From Hemerocallis citrina (taxonomy: Eukaryota > Streptophyta > Magnoliopsida > Asparagales > Asphodelaceae), in assembly GCA_017893485.1 (NCBI GenBank), contig JACEHZ010000596.1, positions 496,001 to 560,000 on the forward strand: a stretch of 64,000 nucleotides of DNA. Direction: 5' to 3'. Shown piece by piece: positions 45,639 to 56,732 of the stretch. The position numbers were made by a program, and so were the translations under genes. The notes beneath the pieces are model-generated. The model was not told where the DNA came from. It did no database searches and was given only the letters and a program-made list of their open reading frames with translations. Each line of letters starts with the position of its first letter. Position 1 is the stretch's first letter.

Positions 45639-46304
45639 TCGCTGGCCTCCGACTGCCTCCCAAGATTCCTTTTAAGCTCATGATTTATGGGTGGAGTATG
45701 AGTTCTTCGGCGTTCTTTATGGGGGCTCTTCTTACGTCATTGATGGCTTGTAGGAGAACCCCTTCTTAGGGCTCGTCCTCTCGGTTGCAGTGAGGGAGAG
45801 CGATGATGAAGCGGATGTTCTCTATCTGATCGCAGATGATGAGTTCTCTGACTTCTTATCGGTGATACTCTAAGCTCTTCCTTCCCCCTCCTAGGGGAGG
45901 GCAAGCATCGGCGGCTCCTCCTCGGGCTTTGGCGTTGGTGCTCGCGCGACAGGGAGAAAAGGCAGTAAGGGTTCGAGAGAAGGACCTATTTTTTAGACCC
46001 ACAACCTCACATTTCCAATTCTCACTAATCCATTAGGACTGTTTTTGAAAAATATTCTAACTTGCTACTATTGTTTCAGGGTTGAAGAAGAAGATGCAGA
46101 TTTAGAAAGAAGAAGGTTGAGGTTCAGTGCTGATGATGGCATACAAGTGAGGAGGGAGGGAAAGAGAATAGGCTGAGATCAGTATAGGCATAGGTGGATA
46201 GCCACCGGCGATGGGATCAGAGTGGGGGGAGGATGGCTAGAGAGGAAAATGGTGGGTGTCGCTGCCGGTGGTGAAGTTCAGGTGAGGGAGTGGTGGGTGG
46301 GGAT
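45639..46304. other. Intergenic DNA, mixed composition, no gene
   Basis: G+A- and C+T-rich patches with no recognisable domain in any frame. Ends at the GGGAT target site of the next element. Confidence 0.5.
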
Positions 46305-46509
46305 TGTTGAAATATAGTAAGAATAAATCTGTATATTCTCTTTCCTATTGATTATGAAACAGATTCCCTCAAAAATCTAATCTCCTTAATTTTCTCCTCA
46401 ATTTATTGTACCCCGTCTCCAAAAAAGTAATGTATATATAAAGAGGTACACAGTAGAAGAAAATACTCAAATAAAAGAAAATATAATTTTTTCAAGTCCA
46501 ATTTTAATA
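46305..46509 (+). repeat. 5' LTR of the copia element (205 bp)
   Basis: Short LTR with TATATATAAA at 46433-46442. Roughly 80-85% identical by eye to the 3' LTR. Confidence 0.93.
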
Positions 46510-46541
46510 TGGTATCAGAGTCTAAGAATATTCTAGGCTAG

Positions 46542-47150
46542 GTGAAGATGATGAAGAAGAAGAAGATCTGGATACCTCTTCTTCTTCCTATTGTCCTCCC
46601 CTCCCGATCCTGCCCGAATCCTCCCGATCCCGTTGAAGATCCTGATCCCATGTCTTCTCCCTCAACCGTTCGTCGGATTTCACCACCGTCGCCGGAGGTC
46701 GGCGTCATAGCCGCAACCGTCGCCGGAGGTCGGCGTCATAGCCGCATGTCGCTGTTGCCTCTTTCTCCACCTTATTCTCCATCGATTTCCATTTAAAACC
46801 GAATCAGAGAAACCTAATTTCATATCGGTTCGGTAGATTTTTTTTCATTGGGTGAATTTAGTGTTTGGTGTTCGGGCCCATAAGGGATCTCCAGCTGCAA
46901 TTACTTTGACTCAGATCAGACCAAAAAAGAGATCTTATTGGTTGATTGTTGATGTTTTGTGTTCGGACTTAAGATCAGATTATTGATGTGTTTGAATCAG
47001 ATTCGATCATCCCATTGGATGATTGTTGTTGTTTGGTGTTCGGCACCAAACAACAGATTCATTTTCCTATTGTGCTGATTGATTTTAACTCCAAACCCAT
47101 CACAAAGCACCATGAACAATTCCCCAAAGAGCCACCTGGGTCGATCTGGA
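46542..47150 (+). other. Leader/gag-position region of the copia element without recognisable gag
   Basis: Begins with a Lys/Pro/Ser-rich frame (46542-46796), unlike any gag. A 28-bp unit 'gtcgccggaggtcggcgtca' is duplicated in tandem (about 46690 and 46718). The rest, with three 'gttgatgtttggtgttcgg'-like copies, has no domain. The element may carry foreign sequence in place of gag. Confidence 0.4.
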
Positions 47151-47177
47151 CCAAAATTACCTTAAGAGTCAAAGAAG

Positions 47178-50100
47178 TGTACTCATTGTGGCAAGATCGG
47201 TCACACGAAAGTTCGCTATCATGGGATTATCGGCTTCCCAGAGAACTGGGATCATAATAGAGATACTCGGAAGAAGAATTGCAATCAACCCACTGTCGCA
47301 GTTGGAGTTGCCAATGGAGCTGAGAAGGGTGTTGACAAGCCTCTGCATTAAGTACAGCTGCAGGTAATGATGGTAAGGTCTCTACTGTTTTTACATCTAT
47401 TATGAATAATGCATGGATAATTGATTTGGGTATTATTGATCATATGACTTTTGATTCTAGACAAGTCCAAACCTTACAACCATCCACCAAATCCAGAGTG
47501 TCAACTGCCAATGGAAATCCTGCCACCGTTACTGGCGACGGTTCCATATTTCTCACAAAAAATCTAACCTTAGATACTGTGTTAGTTGTGTCATCCTTGA
47601 ATTTTAACATATTATATGTTTCCCAAAATAACTACTGCCTTACATTGTATAGTTATTTTTACCCTCTCATTGTGTGTTTAAGGATATTCGGACTTGCAAG
47701 ACAATTGGTTATGGGGTGGGGTTAGACACGGGAAACTTTATTACCTTGATTTGATATCTGAAAGTTCAAGTAAGTTGACTCAAGCTTTATTTGTTGAAGG
47801 ATCCGCGGGAAGGGGGGGGGGAGGAAGAAATCAGAAATTTGGCTATGACATTGACGTTTAGGGCATGCTTCTTTTGATTATTTGAATAAATTATATCCAA
47901 GTTTATTTTCGAAGTTGGGTATTTCTAATTTTCAGTGTGATGTGTGTGAACCAACAAAAAGTCATCGCGTCTCTTTTCCTCCAAATCTAAATAAGAGCTC
48001 TCACCCATTTATGATTATTCATTTCGATATTTCGGGTCCATAAAAAAACTTTACTTTTGGATGAGCAAAATGGTTTGTGACATTTATTGATGACTATACT
48101 CGTATGACTTGGATTTGTTTGATGAAGTCTAAAGTGAAGTTAGTGGTTTATTTTAGAAATTTCACAAGTGGTTTATGACGCAGTATAAAGTACAGATTCA
48201 AGTTCTTAGGAGTGATAATGGCAGCGAGTACCTGAGTTCGATTCTGCAACAATATTTGGTGGAACATGGAATTGTTCACCAGACTACATGCTCGTATACA
48301 TCCCAACTGAATGAGGTTGGAGAAAGAAAAATCAGGCACTTGCTCGAGTTGGTTTGTGCTTCCCTTATTTATGGCAATATGTAACTCATGTATTGGGGGG
48401 AAGCTCTTACTTCTGTTGCATACTTAATCAACCGAGTTCCCTCTAGTATCCTAAATTTCATCACGTCATTTCAGGCATTAACTGAAGTTGTGAATGCACC
48501 AACAGTTGTCAACTTGCCACGTCGTGTGTTAGGGTGTGTCACATTCGTTCACCTTCATCAACACGAGCGAAATAAGTTAACTCCTCAAGCTAGGCGATGT
48601 GTTTTCGTGGGATACACAACGAATCAGAAAGGATATCGTTATAATCATTCACCAACTCAAAGTATGTTTGTGACTATGGATGTTGTGTTCCATGAAGATG
48701 AGATGTATTTTTTCTCTGAGGTTGAACTTCAGGGGGAGTACCGAAGTGAAGTTCAGACTCTTGCCTATAACGAAGTGGTTACCATTTAGTGAACAATTGG
48801 ATACAATGTGTGAAAAACTGGATGTAAGTAGTGACGATCACGATCACTCGAATGAAGATTTTGTTGAGGAGGAAGAAGATTTGGTTGAGAGAAAAGATCT
48901 CCACGAGGAACTGCAATCCTCGAAGATGAGCCGTCAGGATCCATACCATCGCTAGTGTCCTCTTTATCACCAGCACCGTCAGAACCCCAAAATCAATCGT
49001 CATTGTTGTCCGAAGCTCCAAGAAGGGAACTCCTAAATCGTACCACTAAAGGTATCTCAAAACCTAGTTATGAAACTGATCCCACTAGTAATGTCAAGTA
49101 TCCCATGAGTCATTATGTATCAACTCACCGATTGTCTGAATCAAATAAGTCATTTGTGAATCAATTATTTGTTGTATTTATTCCTAACAATGTGCAGGAA
49201 GCCTTAGCCAACCCAAGGTGGAAAGCATCTATGGATAAGGAGATAAATTCCTTGAAGATGAACGAGACTTGGGGGATAGTCGAACTGCCAACTGGAAAGA
49301 GGCCGGTAGGATGCAGATGGATTTATACGGTGAAGTATAAGTCTAATGGTTCAATATAGCGATACAAGGGAAGGTTGGTTGCCAAAGGGTACACCCAAAC
49401 TTATGGAATTGATTATGATGAAACGTTTGCACATGTGGCAAAGTTTAACACAGTTCGAGTTCTATTGTCACTTACTGCTAATCTTGACTGGCTGTTACAA
49501 CAATTTGATGTGAAGAATGCATTTTTGAATGGAAAATTGATAGAAGAGGTTTATATGAATTTACCATGAGGTTCAAACAGACCCGTCCAACATAATAATA
49601 AAGTGTGTTATTTGAAGAAAGCACTGTATGGTCTCAAGCAGATGCCAAGAGCTTGGTTTGGGAGATTTACAAAATCAATGAGGATATTCGGATATTGTCA
49701 GAGTAAATTAGATCATACCATGTTCCTAAAAAGGAAAAAAGGTATGATTACTGGTCTAATTATATATGTGGATAATATGATAGTAATTGGAGACGATCCT
49801 GAGGAGAGAAAGGCACTGCAGAGTTACTTGTCACAAGAGTTCGAAATGAAAGATCTTGACCCTTTCAGATATTTCCTTAGTATTGAAATTTCTCGCTCTA
49901 GAAATGGTATATTTCTGTCTCAAAGAAAGTATGCTCTTGATTTGTTGAAGAAAACAAGAATGGTTGTTTGTCATCCTATTGATACACTGTTAGAAGAATG
50001 ACTGAAACTTTGCAATGATCCAGATCAGATACCGTGTGATAAGGAAAGATATCAGAGATTGGTAGGACGGTTAATGTACCTTGCACATACGCGGCCAGAT

Positions 50101-50830
50101 TTGTCATATACCTTAAGTGTGGTGAGTCAGTTTATGCATGCACCTCGTGAACAACACATGGATACCGTGATGAGAATTCCGAGATGTATAAAGTTTGCTC
50201 CCGAAAAAAGGGTCTTGTTTACGAAATATGGTCACTTGAAGATTGAGGCATATACTGATACCGATTGGGCAGGATCTGTTGTTGATAGGCACTCCACTTC
50301 ATGATACTTTACTTTTGTTGGAGGAAATTTAGTTACATGCAGAAGCAAAAAGCAAAATGTCGTTGCACGCTCTAGTGCAGAGGCTGAGTATCGTGAAATA
50401 GCATTAAATATAACTAAAGTTTCGTGGCTGAAACTCTTGTTACATGATTTATGTTGTGCTCCGAATGAGCCTATTAAAGTGTATTCACTGTATTGTGACA
50501 GTCAATCGACGTGTGATATTGCTGCCAATGCAGTTCAACATGATAGGACGAAACATGTAGAGGTTGACAAATTCTTCATCAAGGAGAAATTAAATGAGAA
50601 AATTATTGAGATCTCTAAGATGAAATCAGAAGGCCAACTCGCATATATTCTTACCAAGGCAGTTTCGAATCGAAACATGTAAAAGTGGACAAATTCTTCA
50701 TCAAGGAGAAATTAGATGAGAAAATTATTGAGATCTCTAAGGTGAAGTCAGAAGATCAACTCGCAGATATTTTTACCAAGGCAGTTTCGAATCGGCTCTT
50801 CTTGAAATTTGTGGATAAGTTGTGCATGTT
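47178..50830 (+). pseudogene. pol: Copia gag end and pol (zinc knuckle, protease, integrase, reverse transcriptase, RNase H)
   Basis: A zinc knuckle 'CTHCGKIGHTKVRYHG' (last Cys changed to Tyr) lies at about 47178. Protease at 47402 begins 'AWIIDLGIIDHMTF', where active elements have DSG. The integrase zinc region is at about 47870-48000 and its core at 48060-48390, including 'LRSDNGSEYLS'. Reverse transcriptase (about 49195-50000) has '[12 protein letters not shown]' and 'YVDNMIVIGDD', the usual YVDD changed to YVDN. RNase H (about 50240-50800) includes 'YTDTDWAGS' and 'ARSSAEAEYRE'. Stops, for instance at about 49357 and 49567, and frameshifts interrupt it throughout. Confidence 0.9.
50552..50795 (+). 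repeat. 122-bp tandem duplication at the RNase H end
   Basis: 'acaaattcttcatcaaggag' to 'aaggcagtttcgaatcg' occurs twice in succession (about 50552-50672 and 50674-50794) with about 8 differences. The first copy alone ends the RNase H frame early; the second resembles the normal element end. Confidence 0.88.
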
Positions 50831-50850
50831 CAATATCTATACACCAACTT

Positions 50851-50859
50851 GAGGGGGAG
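50851..50859 (+). other. Polypurine tract of the copia element
   Basis: 'gagggggag' directly before the 3' LTR. Confidence 0.85.
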
Positions 50860-51066
50860 TGTTGAAATATAGTATGAATAAATCTGTATATTTTGTTTCA
50901 TATAGATTAGAAAACATATTTCCTCAAATCTCAAATCTCGTTAACCTTCTTCTCAATTTATTGTACCCCTTCTCCGAGAATGTAATGTATATATAAAGAG
51001 GTACACAATAAAAGAAAATACATGAATAAAAGAAAATATGTTTTTTTTCCAAATCTGATTTTAATA
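50860..51066 (+). repeat. 3' LTR of the copia element (207 bp)
   Basis: Same start, TATA-like 'tgtatatataaagaggtac' core and end as the 5' LTR, followed by the GGGAT target duplication. Confidence 0.93.
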
Positions 51067-51071
51067 GGGAT

Positions 51072-51530
51072 TAGGTGGCATTCTGGTTCATTCCAAGTAG
51101 TAAGTGATATTCGTCATCAGATTCAATATTACTTACAAACTAACATGAAATAGAGATTAATAAAGTACGTGCAATAGCAATCACATGTCCATACTCCGTC
51201 TAGACATTCAGGGCATAGACACTTTGTCTCTCTAATTCCAACCGTAACAATGTTCCAAGAACATGTAGCACAACAAATATAGCTGGCCATGTTTAAATCC
51301 TATTGGAACCATAATTATTTGGATAGTTGAGACTAGATCTCTTAGCTCAGTTTGGGCAGCTACAACCGAATACCAAAAGTGTTCAATGTGGATGCAAGTG
51401 TACTAGATGACTATTCCATGATCCCCCTTAAATGTAGACCATACAATTACTACTATAAGGCTATAAGCTCAACAACGTGCTCTACATGTGTCAAATGCAA
51501 CCATGCAGAAGGTGGGATCACATTCTGTAT
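51072..51530. other. Intergenic DNA, no gene
   Basis: AT-rich; nothing recognised. The frame at 51352 on the + strand overlaps the antisense carboxylesterase remnant and is a shadow. Confidence 0.5.
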
Positions 51531-51534
51531 CTAC

Positions 51535-52565
51535 TCCCAGTGTGCTCCGCTTCAACCGCAACCTCTGCCATCTTCCTCCTCACAAACACCCCCACATCCT
51601 CCACCACCTTCTTTGCATCGGCCAAATCCTTAAATGCTTAAAACCCATGTATCACCTCTGGATACTCCACTACTCCCACCTCAACACTCGCCTTCCTCAA
51701 CCCATCCATATACCACCTTTGCCTACCCTGCAAAATATCACTCCCACCCACCACCACCATTGTCTATGGACACCCTCCCCAATCCTCCATATCCGACCCC
51801 GAACCTGACCCGAACAAATTGGCTGCCTCATGGTCCAAACCCGACCCATCCAGCAAAAACAACCTCCACATATGTTTATGCATTTCCCTTTATCCAAGTG
51901 GAACCAACCCATCCAACCACTTCTTAGAATCAGTGTCCTCTTCACCCCCGAAGAAGGGTTGTAGTGCACCAATCCGGTCACCGACAATCTTTTGAGTGGA
52001 GGTGAGGAGGTGATCATACGAGTGACGGAAATGTTGCCCCCAGCGGGCAATGTTGCCCCTAAAGCTGTCGCCAGCGATGAAGACAGAAGAAAGGCTAGGG
52101 GGATGATATCAGGGGAGGAGCGAGAAACCTGAAGGTCTTGAAGCCGTCAAGGTAAGGGGGGTGGCGGTGCTCAGGGGAGAGGCGGTTGTCGTTAAAGATA
52201 ATGTGGGCAGGGATCCGGTGACAGAGGCGACGGCATAGGGGGGTTGAAGGTGCGAGCGAAGGCGGAGTGGAATACGAAGCCACCGCCATATAAGTATACG
52301 ATAAGCGGAGTGTTGGGGTTTGGGGTGGAGGTGGTGCAGGTGAAGAGGCGGAACTTGAGGTCGAAGGAGGAGTCGAAGGTGTAGTCGAAGGTCGAGACGC
52401 CGAGGATGGGGGTGTGGTTGAGAGGGAAGGGGGTTGGAGGAAGGCAAGTAAATTGCGATTGACGGTGCCATCACGGTGGATTGAGGCGTTGGTGAGGATG
52501 GTGGCAAGGGAGGTAAGGAGCCTGGTTTTCCCTGGTAAGGGCTGCGTTTGGCAGCAAACAACAGG
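51535..52565 (-). pseudogene. CXE-type plant carboxylesterase pseudogene (alpha/beta hydrolase)
   Basis: Read from 52565 leftwards: an N-terminal 'PGKTRLLTSLATI' and 'DGTVNRNLLAFL', then, in another frame, 'GVSTFDYTFDSSFDLKFRLF', 'YGGGFVFHSA' (family HGGG oxyanion motif, His changed to Tyr), 'LCRRLCHRIPAHIIFNDNRL' with 'SPEHRHPPYLDGF', and 'VFIAGDSFRGNIA' (family GDSAGGN; Ser kept). Distal parts match the family: 'ALQPFFGGEE', 'MVVVGGSD' and 'VEYPEVIHGF' with the His. At least two frameshifts (about 52430 and 52245) and several stops break it. The family includes esterases of small ester metabolites and the gibberellin receptor; which member this was cannot be said. No intron is evident. Confidence 0.85.
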
Positions 52566-53155
52566 TATATTATGTCTTAGCCGCTCATTCTGTTCCGGTT
52601 CCCACAGCAATTCATGCAATAAATTGGCTCACTGGCTTAGAAAAAAAACAATGTGTTAGGCATAGAGAAAAATATGACAATATTTTAGCCTTTAATTTTG
52701 CTAAAAAGTTGTGCCTCATACGAGTTAGGGAGCACAACTTTTAGGGAGAATCAAAGGCTAAGATTTTTAATCATAATTTTTTCCTGTGCCCAACAGGTTA
52801 AGGGTGGCATTAAGGCCGGGCTAGCCCGGGACCGGCCTGACCCGCCTAAACTTGGGCTGAACCCGGGCCAACCCTTCCCAAAAAATCGGTTCGGTCTGAT
52901 CCCCCAAAAAAACCAAAAAATCTGAATTCGGCCCAGCCCGCAACTGGCCTGGTCCGCTCAGACCCGGAACCGGATTGAACCGGCCCGGGCCGGCCCGCAA
53001 GCCGACCGTTGGATTTTCTGGTTTCCTTTTATTTTATTTTTTTTCCATAAATTTTTTTAAAATATTTTGTTTGTGTAATTAGTAAAATACCCCCCAACGG
53101 ATCTATACTAGCTAGTTCTGGGGGGTATTTTGGGAAATTTTAAAAATGCATATTC

Positions 53156-53163
53156 TATATATA
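53156..53163 (+). promoter_or_regulatory. Putative TATA box of the hAT transposase gene
   Basis: TATATATA followed by a C+T-rich leader with 'caacaacatc' repeats, about 620 bp before the first transposase frame. Confidence 0.4.
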
Positions 53164-53778
53164 CAACCTCATTTCATTCAATTCTCTTCACAAATTCACT
53201 CAAGTCTCTCTACTATCTTTCTTCTCCTTCAACAAATCAACAACATTCGACTACTCTCTTGCAAGGATCAACATCAACAACATCCAACAACAATCGACAA
53301 CATCAACAACAACACTACAAGCTCTCAACTCTATCTACCTTCATCTTTAATCTACATTCTATACTCATACGATATTTTTGTATTTGTATAATTTTTAGAA
53401 TTAGCATTGTTGTTTGTTCTCATTTATTTCTCTTAATTAGATTTGGTTTTGTGGTAAATCTTCTTCTTCTTCTTTTTAGAATTTTTTTTTATTTGAAAAA
53501 CATACACTAGTTTATTCATTTAATTGTTGTTGTTTTATTAAAATATTTCTTCTTCCTTTGTAAATTCTTTTTATTAACATATACCGGTTTATAGTATAAT
53601 TTTATTTAACTTTATTTGTTTTGTAGAATAATTTTCTATAACATACACTAGTTTATCAATCTTTACTTGTTTTGTAGAATTAAATTTTAAAACATACACT
53701 ACAATTATTTTTTAAAACATACACTAGAATTAATTTTTAGAACAAACATTAGAATTTTTAGAAAATACACTAGTTTAG

Positions 53779-55849
53779 ATGACATCTAACCGATCACGCG
53801 GTAGACATAATAGCCAAGAGTCCACTAGTAGTCGTCGCATTCCTTCCATTCCAATTCTATATGTAGAAAGTGAAGAAACACTTATGAATTATGATAGTAA
53901 TCCTGATTTTCTTGAAACACACATGGATCAAGTAGAAGTAGAAGACATAGAACCACAACCATCGGAACAAGGTCTTTCTCAATTCCGTAAAACAAGATGG
54001 AACACTTTTGAAGTACACAAATATTTTGACTATGTCTCTTCAAAAATGATAAGAGTGTATAACTAAAAATTTGTAAGAAGTGTCAAACACCCTATAAGTT
54101 TAAAATTGGTTCGGGAATGGGTACACTTTAACATCACTAAATAAATGCCAACCCGAAATTTCTAAAGACAACCTCACACAACAAAAAATACACCCCAAGT
54201 AGATAGTCATAGCTACAATCACGACATTGTTCGTAGAGAAAAGGCTAAGTTAGTAATTAGAGATGAATTACCTTATTCATTTGGTGAAAGTAGGAATATA
54301 GAGACTTTTGCACAAACCGCATTATACCCCCATTATTAAAAATGGCTAGAAATATAGTTAAGGGTGATTGTAAATTAGTTTACAATGAGGCTAAGAATTT
54401 TTTGGTAGCAACACTAACATCACTAAACACTAGAGTTTCTTTGACATCGGATGGGTGGGTAGGAGTAAACATCGTACCAATGATGTGTGTAACATGTCAT
54501 TAGATAAATTCCGATTGGCTACTTCAAAAGAGAATAATTTGATTTGGATTTGTTAGGTACCCACATAAGGGTTAAATAATTGTCACACACATCATGAAAG
54601 CATGTAATAATTTCGATATTTTTGATAAAGTTTTTGCTATTGGTTTTGATAACGCTTCTAATAATACTAAGGCAATCACTAGTTTGAAAATTACATTAAA
54701 TCCTATCGAACCGAAAAAATTTCATGTTAGGTGTGTGTCATATTTTAAATCTTTATGTACAAGATGCACTAAAATATGGACACGATAAAATTGAGGCAAT
54801 GAAAAATTGTGTTCATTTTATTACGTTGAATAGTCCAATATATCAAGTTTTTCATGATTGGTGTCAACTTAGAGGAATTGTGTTTCAATGTTTTTTCAAA
54901 AAATATTAGACATTGTTGGAATTCTACTTATGATTTATTATGTGTTGTTCTTCACTATCGTTTTAATCTTAGAGAATTTTGTGTTGCAATGGGTATGCAA
55001 GATTGTATGTTAGATGATATTTTTGGTTTCTTGCCGATAGTTATATAAATTTTTAGAACATTTTAATTATGCTACTTTACAATTTTCAAAAACATATACA
55101 TCTATATCTAGTGGTAGTTTACTTGCAATTGTCACTATGATGACAACAATTAAAGATTTGATAAATAACCATTTTATTGGAGAAATGGTTTATGCCGCTT
55201 ATATTAAAATTTTAAAATATTTTCATCCACTTACTATGTTATATTGTGTTGCTAGTGTAATGAATCTCGTGATTAAGTTAGAAGGCACAAAAAATTTAAT
55301 TAAGATTTTTTTTACTTATGCTCCACCCGATGAAATACAAAATTTTAATCATGTTGTTTTCACTACAAATTTTGAGCATGTTTTGACTAGTTTATATGAT
55401 ACTTAAGATAGACTTCATTCATCTAATACTACACAAACACAAAATGTTAGTTCTTCTTATTCTTCTATATTATCAAAGGAAAAGGTTCTTACAACTAGTA
55501 GTGTTTTAAATCTCATAAAATCAAAAAAACCAAGAACCAAGAACCAAATGAGTTGAATTGGTATAATGCACAATCTCTCATTGATGATGTAGTAGATGTG
55601 TCTTATTTTTGAAAAACCAATGAAAATATTTTTACTATTCTTTCTCGCATGGCTAAATATTTGTTAACTATACCGGTGTCAATCGTTGCATCGGAAAGTG
55701 TTTTTTTCTCAATTATGAGCCCGAATAGGAATCGCTTGACATCAAAAAATTTGAAAATATTAGTATGCGCCAAAGATTGGATGAAAGCGGAAGAGAGAAC
55801 CCAAAATTTACATGAAGCACGCAATGGCTCAACAAGTAGCAACGAATGA
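53779..55849 (+). pseudogene. hAT transposase remnant (RICESLEEPER/BED-type)
   Basis: Begins 'MTSNRSRGRHNSQESTSSRR' at 53779 and passes through a decayed BED-like region (about 53990-54170). 'TRVSLTSDGWVG' (about 54430) and 'FAIGFDNASNNTKA' (about 54633) carry the conserved Asp regions of the catalytic core. 'HILNLYVQDALK' (about 54737) and 'NIRHCWNSTYDLL' (about 54896) follow. The C-terminal dimerisation region at 55649 reads 'MAKYLLTIPVSIVASESVFF'. Many stops and frameshifts split it; at least seven frames are needed to read it. Confidence 0.85.
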
Positions 55850-56362
55850 ATATCTAGTACAATGAAGTTTGGATAATGTATTGTAAATAATTGAAAAATT
55901 TTAAGAGAATGAAATCGTATATTTAGGTCAAGTAGAAGTGCACAACAATAGTCCACTGTCTTCTCTTCAATCTAAATAGAGGTCATATCGATCTCTAAAT
56001 ACATATGTTTGCCTCATATTGTAATTTGATAAATTTTATATGAAATGTTACTAATCTATTTGATTATATATTAAACTTTGTAATTCATAAAAATAATTTA
56101 ATTTATGAATATTTCTTTTATCCATATGTTTTTGACAATTCTTAACAATTTTCCTTCTCTGTCTTTGTAAAAAAATATTTAAAAATATATAAAAAATTGT
56201 CCCCGACCCCAGGGCCCCGGCCCAGCCCTCGAGCCAGGGGCCAGGTCCGAGCCAGCATTTCCCGCCAAGGCCGGCCCGGCCCGCCCGCCACTCCTTCCAG
56301 CCCGGGTCAAAACCCACAGGGTTTCGTTCCAGCCCAGCCTGCTAGGCCCGAATGCCTCACAT

Positions 56363-56732
56363 GATTTTTTTCCCACATCATCATTGGAAATCAAGTACCA
56401 GTCCATATCTAACAAACGTGACATGCTTGTAGAAGATATGCAAGAAACTATTAAAGAGAGAAATTATGCACCACAAAAAAGTTGATTATGATCTGATACA
56501 GCTGGCAAAAAGAGCATAATGCTCAACGATCATAGTGGCAGAATTAAGAATTAGTCTATATCACTAAATAACATTGCTAATACCTTCTCACCAAAATCCT
56601 TATAACAAGGTTAAAAAGTAATCAATCAATGGTGAACTCTTGTAAAAATGGGAAGCAGATACTCACCTGCTTCTCTTACGATGATTATTACCAAATTTAC
56701 GAGATCAGAAGTAAAAAATAATCATTCATACA
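56363..56732. other. Intergenic DNA and 3' UTR of the ATAD3 gene
   Basis: AT-rich; no separate gene. Contains the 3' untranslated region of the ATPase gene on the - strand; its poly(A) site could not be placed. Confidence 0.5.

Larger units (their letters stand above)
46305..51066 (+). mobile_element. Full-length but decayed Ty1/copia retrotransposon, 4.76 kb
   Basis: LTRs at 46305-46509 and 50860-51066, both beginning TGTTGAAATATAGTA and ending TTTTAATA. GGGAT flanks both sides (46300-46304 and 51067-51071), a perfect 5-bp target duplication. The primer site TGGTATCAGAGTC (46510) matches initiator tRNA-Met, and a polypurine tract 'gagggggag' lies at 50851-50859. The domain order protease-integrase-reverse transcriptase-RNase H is copia. 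Most of gag is missing or unrecognisable. Many stops and frameshifts make it inactive. Confidence 0.93.
52799..56362 (+). mobile_element. Degenerate hAT-superfamily DNA transposon, about 3.56 kb
   Basis: Left end 'taagggtggcattaaggccgggc' and the reverse complement of the right end ('gtgaggcattcgggcctagc') are imperfect inverted repeats. Both ends carry dense 'cccgggccggcccg' sub-terminal repeats (52820-53010 and 56195-56345), a common hAT layout. A broken hAT transposase lies between. The 8-bp target duplication is not readable. Confidence 0.75.

Noticed and set aside
51352..51927. Proline-rich + strand frames
   Set aside because: Antisense shadow of the carboxylesterase pseudogene.
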